A stretch of DNA of 64,000 nucleotides from Massilia sp. BJB1822. Lineage in GTDB: Bacteria; Pseudomonadota; Gammaproteobacteria; Burkholderiales; Burkholderiaceae_D. The stretch is taken from positions 20,042 to 84,041 of the forward strand of contig NZ_JABWEB010000021.1 of the NCBI RefSeq assembly GCF_013369485.1, given 5' to 3'. Positions 8,555 through 16,794 of this stretch are shown in pieces (the first letter of the stretch is position 1; each line of letters begins with the position of its first letter). Position numbers and translations under genes: made by a program. The notes under the pieces are model-generated. The model did no database searches, was not told the origin of the DNA, and saw only the letters and a list, made by a program, of their open reading frames with translations.

Positions 8555-9220
8555 TCAGCCAAGCTTGATGGACAGCTCGACGTCCTCCGCGAACGGCGTG
8601 GAGAGGTAGCCGCTGGCCGGCGCCCTCACGCGTGCCAGATACTCGGGGCTGTCGTCGGCATTGTCGGCGACGATGAGGGCGCCGGGCCGCAGCCGGCTTT
8701 CCACCAGGTCCAGGATGTCGGGATAGAGCGCCTTGGCGCCGTCGAGCAGCAGCAGATCGATCTTTTCCGGCAGGTCGCGGCTCAGGGTTTGTAGCGCGTC
8801 GCCGGCGCGGATTTCCACCAGATCGTCCAGCCCACCGGCCTGCAGATTCTCGCGCGCCCGCGCCACCTTGGACGGCTCGAATTCGCTGGTGATGAGCAGA
8901 CCGCCACCGTTGTCGCGCAAGGCGGCAGCCAGGTGCAGGGTGGAGATGCCGAAGGAAGTACCGAATTCCACGATCACATGGGCGCGCATGCTGCGCGCCA
9001 GCATATACAGCAGGCTGCCGGTGGCGCGCGAGACGGGCAGCGCGGCATCTTTCAGCCTGCCGTACAAGTCGGCGTAACCGGTTTTGCTCTGCATTAGCTG
9101 CTTTAGCTGCGCCTCGGACAGCTCGGCCACGGCCGGAATGGCCATGATATTCAGGGCGTCGGCTTCCTCGAACAGGCGGTTCAGCAGCGTAGCGAGGGGA
9201 GCGGAAGTCAGGGTCGTCAT
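8555..9220 (-). CDS. Class I SAM-dependent O-methyltransferase
   Basis: A 221-residue protein of the catechol-O-methyltransferase-like group. The SAM motif I region reads VEFGTSFGISTLHLA, and an acidic post-motif IITSEFEP-like stretch follows. The later LLLLDGAKALYPDIL is typical of this family. An AAGGAAA ribosome site lies before the ATG. It is divergent from a TetR regulator with only 36 bases between the genes, so the regulator probably controls it. The substrate is unknown. Confidence 0.82.
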   Translation of the reverse strand: MTTLTSAPLATLLNRLFEEADALNIMAIPAVAELSEAQLKQLMQSKTGYADLYGRLKDAALPVSRATGSLLYMLARSMRAHVIVEFGTSFGISTLHLAAALRDNGGGLLITSEFEPSKVARARENLQAGGLDDLVEIRAGDALQTLSRDLPEKIDLLLLDGAKALYPDILDLVESRLRPGALIVADNADDSPEYLARVRAPASGYLSTPFAEDVELSIKLG

Positions 9221-9253
9221 AAGAGTATTTCCTTTTGTGTTGGGAGAGGTAAT

Positions 9254-9282
9254 AATATGAAGAATCCTTCACATTTCATATT
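9254..9282. promoter_or_regulatory. Inverted repeat over the TetR gene start (putative operator)
   Basis: AATATGAA at 9254-9261 and TTCATATT at 9275-9282 form a perfect 8-base inverted repeat. A second dyad, TGAAG/CTTCA, lies inside it (9258-9271). It sits at the start of the TetR-family gene, next to the divergent O-methyltransferase gene, where an autoregulatory operator would be expected. Pattern-based only. Confidence 0.4.
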
Positions 9283-9934
9283 CACCTTCCGGAACCTCGC
9301 CATGACCGACCACGAAAACGCCCCGCTTACCTCGCGCAGAAGGCCGAAACAGGCCCGGTCCACGGAGCTGGTTTCGGCGATTCTGGAGGCGGCTATTCAG
9401 GTTTTGGCGAAGGAGGGCGTGCGGCGCTTCACCACCACGCGGGTGGCGGAACGTGCTGGGGTCAGTATCGGATCGGTGTACCAGTACTTCCCGAACAAGG
9501 CTTCCATCCTGTTCCGCCTGCAGAGCGATGAGTGGCGCGAGACCGGCGCCATGTTGTGGGACATTCTGGGCGACGCCAGCCAGCCGCCGCTGGAAAGGCT
9601 GCGCCGCATGGTGCATGCCTTCATCCAGTCCGAATGCGACGAGGCGGCCGTGCGGCGCGCGCTGGACGATGCCGCCCCGCTCTACCGCGATGCGCCCGAA
9701 GCCAAGGCGGCAAAGGCCGAGGGGGAAGAGAATATCGCCCTGTTCATGCGCGAGCTGCTGCCGTCCGTGGACGAGGCGGCGCGTATCGTCGCCACGGATA
9801 TGATCATCACCACAATGAGCGCGGTCGGCAAACAGTTCTCGGAAACGCCGCGCACGGCGGACGAAATCGAAACCTATTCCGAGGCGATGAACGCCATGTT
9901 CCGCGCCTACCTCAAAAGCCTGGAGCCGGCGTGA
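9257..9934 (+). CDS. TetR/AcrR-family transcriptional regulator
   Basis: A 225-residue regulator. The N-terminal helix-turn-helix covers about residues 38-85, with RRFTTTRVAERAGVSIGSVY followed by QYFPNKASIL, the classic TetR signature. The variable C-terminal domain would bind an effector. The ATG at 9257 has a good ribosome site (GGAGAGG at 9243-9249); an internal ATG at 9302 would shorten the protein by 15 residues and cannot be excluded. It is divergent from the O-methyltransferase gene and is followed by a strong hairpin terminator. Confidence 0.88.
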   Translation: MKNPSHFIFTFRNLAMTDHENAPLTSRRRPKQARSTELVSAILEAAIQVLAKEGVRRFTTTRVAERAGVSIGSVYQYFPNKASILFRLQSDEWRETGAMLWDILGDASQPPLERLRRMVHAFIQSECDEAAVRRALDDAAPLYRDAPEAKAAKAEGEENIALFMRELLPSVDEAARIVATDMIITTMSAVGKQFSETPRTADEIETYSEAMNAMFRAYLKSLEPA

Positions 9935-9960
9935 AGTATGGTAGAGTTATGGGCTTGAAC

Positions 9961-9985
9961 AAATCGCCGCTTGCCGGCGATTTTT
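9961..9985 (+). terminator. Rho-independent terminator after the TetR gene
   Basis: AAATCGCCG (9961-9969) pairs perfectly with CGGCGATTT (9975-9983) around a 5-base loop and runs into TTTTT (9981-9985). It lies 27 bases after the TetR stop codon and before the next small gene. Confidence 0.8.
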
Positions 9986-10020
9986 CATTTCCGGCCTACT
10001 GCAATATTGTCGATAATCCC

Positions 10021-10272
10021 ATGAGTCACGAAGTCAAAACCATCAAGGAAATCTGTGCCCTGACGCTGCGCGTGTGGCGCGAGGCAGCGGTTCTCTTCAT
10101 GAGCATCGAAGTCTGGCTGCTGATGCTGGTGGCGGTGTCCCTGGTGGCGGGCCTCTTCCTCGCCTTCATGGGAGAAGCCAGCAGCCTGCTGGCCTTCGGC
10201 TTCTCCCTCGGCTACCTGATCGCCCGCCCGGTGCTGCATGCGAAGGGCATCCTCAAGTGGCCTTTCCTGTAA
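10021..10272 (+). CDS. Small two-segment membrane protein, unknown function
   Basis: An 83-residue protein starting MSHEVKTIKEICALTLRVW. A charged N-terminal helix is followed by two hydrophobic stretches, about residues 25-50 (centre VWLLMLVAVSLVAGLFLAF) and 55-72. The frame is open further upstream, but the TetR terminator lies there, so the ATG at 10021 is the likely start. There is no convincing ribosome site. I do not recognise a family. Confidence 0.55.
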   Translation: MSHEVKTIKEICALTLRVWREAAVLFMSIEVWLLMLVAVSLVAGLFLAFMGEASSLLAFGFSLGYLIARPVLHAKGILKWPFL

Positions 10273-10287
10273 ATCCCTAAGCGGCGC

Positions 10288-11136
10288 TTAGTGCGCCATC
10301 AGCACCGGCACCGTCATCGACGCCAGCACGGTGCGCGTGGCGCCGCCCAGCAGCATTTCGCGCAGACGGGTGTGGCCATATGCGCCCATCACAATCAGGT
10401 CGGCCGAAATATTCGCAGCCAGCGAGAGCAGGGCATTGCCCACATCAGACGTGGCCGGGCGCCGTTCGACCGTGACCTCCACATTCACGCCATGGCGCGC
10501 CAGATAGAGTGCGATGTCGGCGCCCGGTTCCTCGCCATGGGCGCGGCTGCCGATCTGCGGGTCGAAGACGGCGATGGTGACTTTGGCGGCGCGGCGCAGC
10601 AGGGGAAGGGCGCCGGTGACGGCGCGCGCCGCTTCCACGCTGCCGTTCCAGGCCACCAGCACGCGGTTGCCGCTGGTGGCGAACTGGCCGATGTACGGCA
10701 CCACCAGCACGGGACGGCCGCTGTTCAGCACCACGTATTCGGGCAGGTCGTGCAGCAGGGCGCCCTGGTCGGGGCCATCCGGATCGGCCTGGCCCAGCAC
10801 TACCAGGTCGGCATAGCGCGCCTGCAGGCATAGGCCGCTGTATTCGTCGTCGTTGAGCAGGCGTTGTTCGCTCGACTTCAGTTCCACCCTGGCCGCCAGG
10901 CGCTCGAACTCGGACAGCGCCTCGCCCGCGCGCCGTTCGGCGGTGGCCGCCACGTCGCCAATCACGATGCCGGTCATGTCGAAGGGGCTGCCGGCATACA
11001 TATAGCGCGGAATGCCGGTCAAGGCCGTGCCGACCAGGTGGGCCCGTTCCTGCTGCGCCAGTTTGGCCGCGAGCTCGATGCGCGCGGACGAGCCTTTCGA
11101 TTTGTCTGCATGAACCACGATGGTTTGATACGACAT
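10288..11136 (-). CDS. Universal stress protein with two tandem UspA domains
   Basis: A 282-residue cytoplasmic protein made of two Usp folds. The second ends with the nucleotide-binding pattern MGAYGHTRLREMLLGG and then VLASMTVPVLMAH. The first half has TIVVHADKSKGSS at its start and a degenerate ADLVVLGQADPDG. The ATG at 11136 is preferred because AAGGAGGT (11141-11148, complementary strand) is ideally spaced; the GTG at 11139 is too close to it. Divergent from the blaI-like gene. Expected role: stress survival; the ligand is unknown. Confidence 0.88.
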   Translation of the reverse strand: MSYQTIVVHADKSKGSSARIELAAKLAQQERAHLVGTALTGIPRYMYAGSPFDMTGIVIGDVAATAERRAGEALSEFERLAARVELKSSEQRLLNDDEYSGLCLQARYADLVVLGQADPDGPDQGALLHDLPEYVVLNSGRPVLVVPYIGQFATSGNRVLVAWNGSVEAARAVTGALPLLRRAAKVTIAVFDPQIGSRAHGEEPGADIALYLARHGVNVEVTVERRPATSDVGNALLSLAANISADLIVMGAYGHTRLREMLLGGATRTVLASMTVPVLMAH

Positions 11137-11275
11137 CACGACCTCCTTGATGGGATGGATGGGGGCACTGCTGCTACAACAAGACTAGAACCCATCGTTT
11201 GATGCGTCTACAACTGCTTGCGGATTCCTCCCAAAGTTTGGGGGATTTTTGATCCAGGTCAAATTCGCCCGCTTC

Positions 11276-11305
11276 TTGACAGTATTGTGACAAATGTCGC
11301 ATACT
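11276..11305 (+). promoter_or_regulatory. Promoter with embedded operator for the BlaI-type repressor gene
   Basis: TTGACA (11276-11281) and CATACT (11300-11305) are spaced 18 bases apart as -35 and -10 elements. Between and over them lies a near-palindrome, TGTGACA-AA-TGTCGCA (11286-11301, one mismatch). An outer inverted repeat, ATTGTGAC (11284-11291) and GTCACAAT (11316-11323), brackets the start region. The arrangement is what autorepression by the adjacent BlaI-like protein would need. Confidence 0.5.
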
Positions 11306-11336
11306 CGCCATCATCGTCACAATTCAGGAAATTCCC

Positions 11337-11720
11337 ATGGCCGTACCCTCGACCACCGAACTTTGCGTGCTGAAAGCGCTGTGGAAGCGCCATCCCCTCA
11401 GCGCGCGCGAAATCCATCTGGAAGTCGAGCGTGAACTCGGCTGGTCCTTCTCTTCGACCCGCAAGACGCTGGAGCGCATGCTGGAAAAGGAAATGGTGGG
11501 CCAGGAGGTGCGCCACGGCGTGCAGGTCTACGCGGCGCGGCTGGAAAAAGTCGGCACCCTGGCGGCCTTCGCGCGCGACTTCGGCCGCCGCGTGATGGAG
11601 ATGGATACGCCGCTGCCCGTCAATATGTTCACCGGCAGTAAGCTGGTGGATGCGCAGGAACTGGCGCAGCTGGAACAGATGCTGAACGCGTGGCCGGACG
11701 ACGAGGAGCCGCAGCAGTGA
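11337..11720 (+). CDS. blaI: BlaI/MecI-type winged-helix repressor
   Basis: A 127-residue regulator of the penicillinase-repressor family. The N-terminal winged helix runs from STTELCVLKALWKRHPLSAR through SFSSTRKTLERMLEKEMVG. A short C-terminal dimer region carries the stretch cleaved in BlaI relatives. Its stop overlaps the GTG start of the M56/sensor gene by 4 bases, so repressor and antirepressor are coupled. The expected operon logic is that beta-lactam sensing by the next protein inactivates this repressor and releases ampC. Confidence 0.85.
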   Translation: MAVPSTTELCVLKALWKRHPLSAREIHLEVERELGWSFSSTRKTLERMLEKEMVGQEVRHGVQVYAARLEKVGTLAAFARDFGRRVMEMDTPLPVNMFTGSKLVDAQELAQLEQMLNAWPDDEEPQQ

Positions 11721-13513
11721 CTTCCTTCGACCTTGTGCTGCTGCGCTTCCTGCTGGCCAGTCTTGGCTGCCTGCTGGCTGGCCTGAGCGTGTGGGGACTG
11801 AGCGCGCTGCTGCGCCGCTATCTGCCCGCGCTGGCGGCCCAGCGTTCGATCTGGCTGCTGGGACAATTGACCGTGATTGGCACCTTCGTGCTGATCCTGC
11901 TGCCGCACGCCGAGCGGGTACGCCTGCTGCTGCCGATCGAAGGCGCGACCGAGACGGTATCGCATTATCTGGCGCCCGCCGCCCCGGTGTTTGAGCCGTC
12001 TGCGCCCGTGGCGCCGCTGGCCCAGGCGCAGCGCGATGAGCGCCCCTGGCTGAACCTGGCCGCCTATGCCTGGCTGGCGGTGTATCTGCTTGGCCTGGCC
12101 TATACCCTGGGCCGTCTGCTGCATGGCCAGCGCATACTGAACCGGCTGGCCGGCAGCGGCCATGGCTTGCCCGAGTGCGAGCCGCATGCGGGTTTCGGCA
12201 GCGAACTGGCGCGCGCCAGCCGCGCCCAGGTCATCGAGGTCGATGCGCCGATTTCGCCCATGCTGCTTGGCCCCCTGCGTCCGCGCCTGCTGCTGCCGCG
12301 CCACCTGCGCGAATTCGACGCCATGCAGCAGCAAATGATCGTCGAGCATGAGCTGACGCATTTGCAGCGCCGCGACCTGCAATGGATGACGCTGGGCCTC
12401 GTGCTGCAAACCCTGTTGTGGTTCAACCCCTTCATGCGCCTGCTGCGCGCCAGCCTGGGCTGGGCCCAGGAGCTGGGCTGCGACCGCGACGTGCTGCGCG
12501 GCCGTCCGGCGGCCCAGCGCAAGGTATATGCCGCCGCGCTGCTGGCCCAGCTCAAGCTGCAGGCGCGTCCGCCGGAAATGGCGCTGGCCTTTGGCGACAT
12601 CGATGCGTCCACGCTGGCGTCGCGCCTGGCCCTGATCCGCCAGCCGGGCAGCGTGCTGCGCGGCCGCTGGGCGCGCTGGGCCGGCGTGGCCGCGCTGGCG
12701 GGTCTGGCCGCTGGCAACTTCGCCCTGCAATCCGCGCTGGCCGGCAATGTGGCGCCGGATCTGGAAGCGCTTGCCACCATCCGCTGCACGCAGCTGATGG
12801 ACGCGGCCAGCGGCCGGGTGCTGCAGCGCGAAGGGCAGTGCGAGGCGCGCGTCACGCCCGCTTCCACCTTCAACATCGCGGTCAGCCTGATGGGTTATGA
12901 CAGCGGCTTCCTGCGCGACGCGCACACGCCCGTGCTGCCGTTCAAGGAAGGCTATCCGGATTGGGTGCCCGAGTGGCGTCAGGATCTCGATCCCACCGGC
13001 TGGATCAAGTATTCGTCGGTCTGGTATGCGCAGCAGGTCACGCGGCAGCTGGGCGCGGCGCGCTTCCAGCGCTATGTTCAGGACTTCGGCTACGGCAACC
13101 GCGACGTTGCCGGCGACCCGGGCGCGGACAATGGCCTGGGCTACGCCTGGATCAACTCCTCGCTCAAGATTTCGGGCGACGAGCAGATCGCCTTCCTGCG
13201 CCGCTTGGCCCGGCGCGAGTTGCCGCTGCAGCCGCAGACGTATGAGATGAGCGCCCGCCTGTTCAAGCTGGCCAGCTTCGCCAACGGCTGGGAAGTGTAC
13301 GGCAAGACCGGCACCGGCTACCCGGTCAAGGCCGACGGCAAGGAAGACAAGACGCGCGCCTACGGCTGGTTCGTGGGCTGGGCGGCCAAGGGCAGCCGCA
13401 CAATCGTATTCACCTATCTGGTTCAGGACCAGAAGGAGGAGGAAGGAGCAGCCGGACCGCGCTTGCGCGCCGCCGTGCTGAATCAATTGCCAGCGCAGCT
13501 GGAAACGCTTTAA
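11717..13513 (+). CDS. blaR1: BlaR1-like M56 metalloprotease fused to a class D beta-lactamase-like sensor
   Basis: A 598-residue inner-membrane signal transducer. N-terminal membrane helices (about 5-30, 44-62, 112-134) come first. The M56 domain has the zinc motif HELTH (211-215) and a downstream Glu in ELGCDRD (about 252). A further membrane helix covers about 322-341, and then a periplasmic class D penicilloyl-serine transferase domain runs to the end. The sensor keeps SSV (433-435), YGN (459-461) and KTG (530-532). The usual S-x-x-K reads S383-T-F-N386: the catalytic lysine is asparagine. The GTG at 11717 overlaps the blaI stop and replaces a 9-residue longer frame. Confidence 0.85.
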   Translation: MTSFDLVLLRFLLASLGCLLAGLSVWGLSALLRRYLPALAAQRSIWLLGQLTVIGTFVLILLPHAERVRLLLPIEGATETVSHYLAPAAPVFEPSAPVAPLAQAQRDERPWLNLAAYAWLAVYLLGLAYTLGRLLHGQRILNRLAGSGHGLPECEPHAGFGSELARASRAQVIEVDAPISPMLLGPLRPRLLLPRHLREFDAMQQQMIVEHELTHLQRRDLQWMTLGLVLQTLLWFNPFMRLLRASLGWAQELGCDRDVLRGRPAAQRKVYAAALLAQLKLQARPPEMALAFGDIDASTLASRLALIRQPGSVLRGRWARWAGVAALAGLAAGNFALQSALAGNVAPDLEALATIRCTQLMDAASGRVLQREGQCEARVTPASTFNIAVSLMGYDSGFLRDAHTPVLPFKEGYPDWVPEWRQDLDPTGWIKYSSVWYAQQVTRQLGAARFQRYVQDFGYGNRDVAGDPGADNGLGYAWINSSLKISGDEQIAFLRRLARRELPLQPQTYEMSARLFKLASFANGWEVYGKTGTGYPVKADGKEDKTRAYGWFVGWAAKGSRTIVFTYLVQDQKEEEGAAGPRLRAAVLNQLPAQLETL

Positions 13514-13548
13514 CCGCATGTTGTGAACGCATCTGAAAGGACCACACT

Positions 13549-14712
13549 TTGAAACTCCGCTCTTGCAAGACCCTCGCCCTCATGGCGGCCTGCCTGCTGC
13601 CTGCCAGCAGCTGGGCTGACGACCAGGCTGCGCAGATCCGCGCCATCGTCGACAGCGCCATCCGCCCCGTGATGGCGGAATTCGACGTGCCCGGCATGGC
13701 GGTCGCCGTGACCATCGGCGGCCAGCCGGTCTTCATCAACTATGGCCTGGCTTCGCGCGAGCAGAACACGCCGGTCACGGAGAACACCCTGTTCGAGCTG
13801 GGTTCCATCAGCAAGACTTTTACCGCCACCCTGGCTTCCTACGCCCAGGCGCAGGGCAAGCTGTCCTTCGACGACCATCCTGGTAAATACATCCCCGCGC
13901 TGAAAGGCAGCGCGGTCGACAAGGCCAGCCTGCTGCACCTGGCCACCTACACCGCCGGTGGTTTCCCCTTGCAGTTCCCGGAGAAGTTCGACAGCAGGGG
14001 CCAGGAGCTGGCCTACTTCAAGCAATGGAAGCCGGACGCCGCGCCAGGCGTGCAGCGCCGCTACTCCAACCCCAGCATCGGCTTGTTCGGCCACGCCGCC
14101 GCCGCCGCACTGAAGACCGATTTCGACGACGCCCTGGAAAAGCAGCTCCTGCCAAAGTTGGGACTGAACTCCACCTATGTTCATGTGCCGGAGGCGGCCA
14201 AGGCCAACTATGCCTGGGGCTATAACAAGGACAACAAGCCAGTGCGCGTGAACGGCGGGGCCTTCGATTGGGAAGCCTACGGCGTGAAATCGACGGCGGC
14301 CGACATGATCCGCTACCTGCAGCTGAATATCGATCCAAGCCCGCTGGATGCGGTGGCGCGGCGCGCGGTGGACGGCACCCACGTTGGTTATTTCGAGGTG
14401 GGCGTCATGGTGCAAGGCCTGGGGTGGGAGCAGCATCCTTATCCGGTGAGCCTGGAGCGTCTGCAGGACGGTAACTCCCGCACCATGACCTGGGAGGCCA
14501 ATCCGGTCAAGCGGATTGCCTCGCCGGTTGCCGCGCCAGCCATGACCCTGTTCAACAAGACCGGTTCCACCGGCGGTTTTGGCGCTTATGCGCTGTTCGT
14601 GCCGGGGAAGAAAATCGGCATCGTGATGCTGGCGAATAAGGCGTATCCGAATCCGGTCCGTCTCAAGGCCGCGCATGCGATCCTGGAGCAGCTCGCGCCG
14701 ATGGCCAAGTAA
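13549..14712 (+). CDS. ampC: Class C (AmpC-type) serine beta-lactamase
   Basis: A periplasmic 387-residue hydrolase with a Sec signal peptide (about residues 1-23, ending ASSWA). It has all three class C motifs: S86-I-S-K89, Y172-S-N174 and K337-T-G339 (LFNKTGSTGGFGAYALF). The start is TTG at 13549 with AAAGGA seven bases upstream; this fits the signal peptide, which would be lost with a later start. It lies 35 bases after the sensor gene in the same direction, so it is probably the regulated output of the bla locus. Confidence 0.93.
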   Translation: MKLRSCKTLALMAACLLPASSWADDQAAQIRAIVDSAIRPVMAEFDVPGMAVAVTIGGQPVFINYGLASREQNTPVTENTLFELGSISKTFTATLASYAQAQGKLSFDDHPGKYIPALKGSAVDKASLLHLATYTAGGFPLQFPEKFDSRGQELAYFKQWKPDAAPGVQRRYSNPSIGLFGHAAAAALKTDFDDALEKQLLPKLGLNSTYVHVPEAAKANYAWGYNKDNKPVRVNGGAFDWEAYGVKSTAADMIRYLQLNIDPSPLDAVARRAVDGTHVGYFEVGVMVQGLGWEQHPYPVSLERLQDGNSRTMTWEANPVKRIASPVAAPAMTLFNKTGSTGGFGAYALFVPGKKIGIVMLANKAYPNPVRLKAAHAILEQLAPMAK

Positions 14713-14798
14713 AGTTATTTTTATGATCCCCAGCAGCCGAAGCTGAGCCGCGCGACGCTGGAAGGCGCTTTGCAAAAGATATTCCGCAGCAGCGGAAC

Positions 14799-15713
14799 CT
14801 AAGCGCTTGGCCGACCTGGCTCGAACTCGTTGCGGGCAGTGCGCGCTTGTGCCGTTAGCCATTGATGGAAGCGGCGCTTGTGCGGCTGCAGCAGGGCGGT
14901 GCCATCGTACACAAGGTAGTAGGCAATCGGCGTTTCGACCGCATGCGGGAAGGGAATCAGCAGCTTGCCGCTGTCCAGTTCCGCACGCACCAGCGATGGC
15001 CGCACCAGGGCCATGCCGTGTCCAGCCACGGCCGCCTCGATGGCGCCATTGGAATCGATGAATACGGTGCCGGCGGAGGCATTCACGCCTTTGGCGCCGG
15101 CTGCTTGCAGCCACAAGGCCCAGTCGGCGCGGTGCTCGTCATGCAGCAGCGTGAAGCCAGCCAGGCCGGATGGCGTCGACAGCAGGCGCCCGCCGGGCAG
15201 CAGGGCCGGACTGCACACTGCTTGCAGACGGTCGCCCAGCAAGCGTTCCACTTCCAGGTCGGGATACTCGCCCGTGCCGTGGCGCACGGCGAAATCCACA
15301 TCGTCCAGCAGCAGGTTGACCAGGCGGTTGGTGGTGTTGATGCGGACATCCACCTCCGGCTCGCGCGTCTGGAAATCGGCCAGCCTTGGCAGCAGCCATT
15401 GCATGGCGAAACCGCTGGTGCAGCTCAGCGTCAGGATTTGCGGGCCGGGTGCCGGACGCAGACGCGCGGTGGCTTGCTCGATCTGGCGCAGGGCCGGCTC
15501 GATGGCGCGCAGATAGCTGCGGCCAACCTCGGTCAGGTTGATGCGGCGCGGACTGCGGATGAACAGTTCAACGCCAACTGCCTGCTCCAGCTTGGCCACC
15601 TGTTGACTGACGGCGGCCGGGGTCAGATGCAGTTCCTCGGCTGCCCGTTTGATGCTCAGATGGCGCGCGGCCTGGGCGAAGCAGAGCAGGGAGTAGAGCG
15701 GTGGCAGCTGCAT
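14799..15713 (-). CDS. LysR-family regulator, GcvA/AmpR-like
   Basis: A 304-residue LysR protein. The N-terminal helix-turn-helix includes SIKRAAEELHLTPAAVSQQV, and the AVGVELFIRSPRRINLTEVG segment resembles the GcvA/AmpR branch. It is tail-to-tail with ampC rather than divergent from it, and divergent from the EamA transporter, so the transporter is the more likely target. A perfect T-N11-A palindrome lies 12 bases before its start. A weak hairpin (14782-14797) sits between the two convergent genes. Confidence 0.87.
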   Translation of the reverse strand: MQLPPLYSLLCFAQAARHLSIKRAAEELHLTPAAVSQQVAKLEQAVGVELFIRSPRRINLTEVGRSYLRAIEPALRQIEQATARLRPAPGPQILTLSCTSGFAMQWLLPRLADFQTREPEVDVRINTTNRLVNLLLDDVDFAVRHGTGEYPDLEVERLLGDRLQAVCSPALLPGGRLLSTPSGLAGFTLLHDEHRADWALWLQAAGAKGVNASAGTVFIDSNGAIEAAVAGHGMALVRPSLVRAELDSGKLLIPFPHAVETPIAYYLVYDGTALLQPHKRRFHQWLTAQARTARNEFEPGRPSA

Positions 15714-15724
15714 GCGTTTATGAG

Positions 15725-15737
15725 TTAGAAATTCTAA
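15725..15737. promoter_or_regulatory. T-N11-A dyad between lysR and the EamA gene
   Basis: TTAGAA-A-TTCTAA is a perfect 6+1+6 palindrome and fits the T-N11-A pattern of LysR-type binding sites. It lies 12 bases upstream of the lysR start and 122 bases upstream of the divergent exporter gene. Confidence 0.5.
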
Positions 15738-15858
15738 AGCAAGAAAGGATATATCGCTTGATTGGTAATGCCGGAAAATGCTGAAATGATGTTAACAGAA
15801 AAGACAGCCCGGCAGCGCCGAATGCGGCGGCGCCGGCATTTACCACGAAAGAGCGCCT

Positions 15859-16776
15859 GTGAAACTGAGTGACTACTTCCGCCTGTTCCTGCTTGCTGCC
15901 ATCTGGGGCGGCAGTTTCCTGTTTATGCGCATCGTCGCGCCCGTGCTGGGCGCGCTGCCCACCGCCTTCTTCCGCGTGTTATTGAGCTCTCTCGGCCTGG
16001 TCGTGATTTTGGCGGCCTTGCGCCAAAGCTGGGATTTCAAGAACAAGTTCGGCGCCGCGCTGGCGCTGGGCGTCATCAATTCCGGCGTGCCTTTCCTGAT
16101 GTACGGCCTGGCCGCCAGCCTGCTGCCGGCCGGCTATTCCGCCATCTTCAACGCGACCACGCCGCTGATGGGCGTCGTGATCGGAGCGCTCTTCTTTGGC
16201 GAAACAATCAGCGCCCGAAAAGGGCTGGGCGTGGCGGCCGGACTAGCCGGTGTGGTGCTGCTGACGGCAGTGGGGCCGATGGCTTTCAGCGCTTCGATCT
16301 TGCTGGGCGCCTTGGCCTGCCTGGTGGCGACGGCCTGCTACGGCATGGCGGGCTTCCTGACCAAGCGCTGGATTACGGAGCGTGGTGGACTCGATCCGAA
16401 GCTGGTAGCCTTCGGCAGCCAGCTGGGCGCATGCCTGATTCTGATGCCATTCTTCGGCGTTTCGGCCGCCTTCACGCCACCGGCCAGCTGGGGCGGCAAC
16501 ACGGTCTGGCTGGCGCTGGCGGCGCTGGGCCTGATCTGCACCGCCTGGGCCTACATCATCTACTTCCGCCTCATCGCCGACATCGGCCCATTGCGCTCGC
16601 TGACGGTGACTTTCCTGATTCCGCCTTTCGGCGTGCTGTGGGGCGTGCTGTTCCTGGGCGAGCAGATCTCGTGGGCGCATCTGGGCGGCGGCAGCCTGAT
16701 TGCGCTGGCCTTGTGGCTGGTGCTGGGGCAGGGCGCGCAGCAGGCCGCCGCCCCAGGACGAACGGCGGCGCGCTGA
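15859..16776 (+). CDS. EamA-family (drug/metabolite transporter) exporter
   Basis: A 305-residue inner-membrane protein with two tandem EamA domains (about 8-140 and 155-290) and around ten hydrophobic helices. Family segments include AAIWGGSFLFMRIV near the start and SPGYSAIFNATTPL-like sequence (PAGYSAIFNATTPLMGVV) in the first half. It starts at GTG 15859 after GAAAGAG. It is divergent from the GcvA-like regulator. Likely a metabolite or amino-acid exporter; the substrate cannot be read from the sequence. Confidence 0.88.
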   Translation: MKLSDYFRLFLLAAIWGGSFLFMRIVAPVLGALPTAFFRVLLSSLGLVVILAALRQSWDFKNKFGAALALGVINSGVPFLMYGLAASLLPAGYSAIFNATTPLMGVVIGALFFGETISARKGLGVAAGLAGVVLLTAVGPMAFSASILLGALACLVATACYGMAGFLTKRWITERGGLDPKLVAFGSQLGACLILMPFFGVSAAFTPPASWGGNTVWLALAALGLICTAWAYIIYFRLIADIGPLRSLTVTFLIPPFGVLWGVLFLGEQISWAHLGGGSLIALALWLVLGQGAQQAAAPGRTAAR

Positions 16777-16794
16777 GATTGTGCTCTGACCTGC

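Noticed and set aside
14782..14797. Hairpin TTCCGC-AGCA-GCGGAA between ampC and lysR
   Set aside because: The stem is only six bases and has no proper T-run on either side, so it is not called a terminator.
14799..15713. LysR gene as an ampR controlling ampC
   Set aside because: Orientation is convergent rather than divergent, and its T-N11-A site lies on the side of the EamA gene; ampC is better explained by the BlaI/BlaR1 pair.
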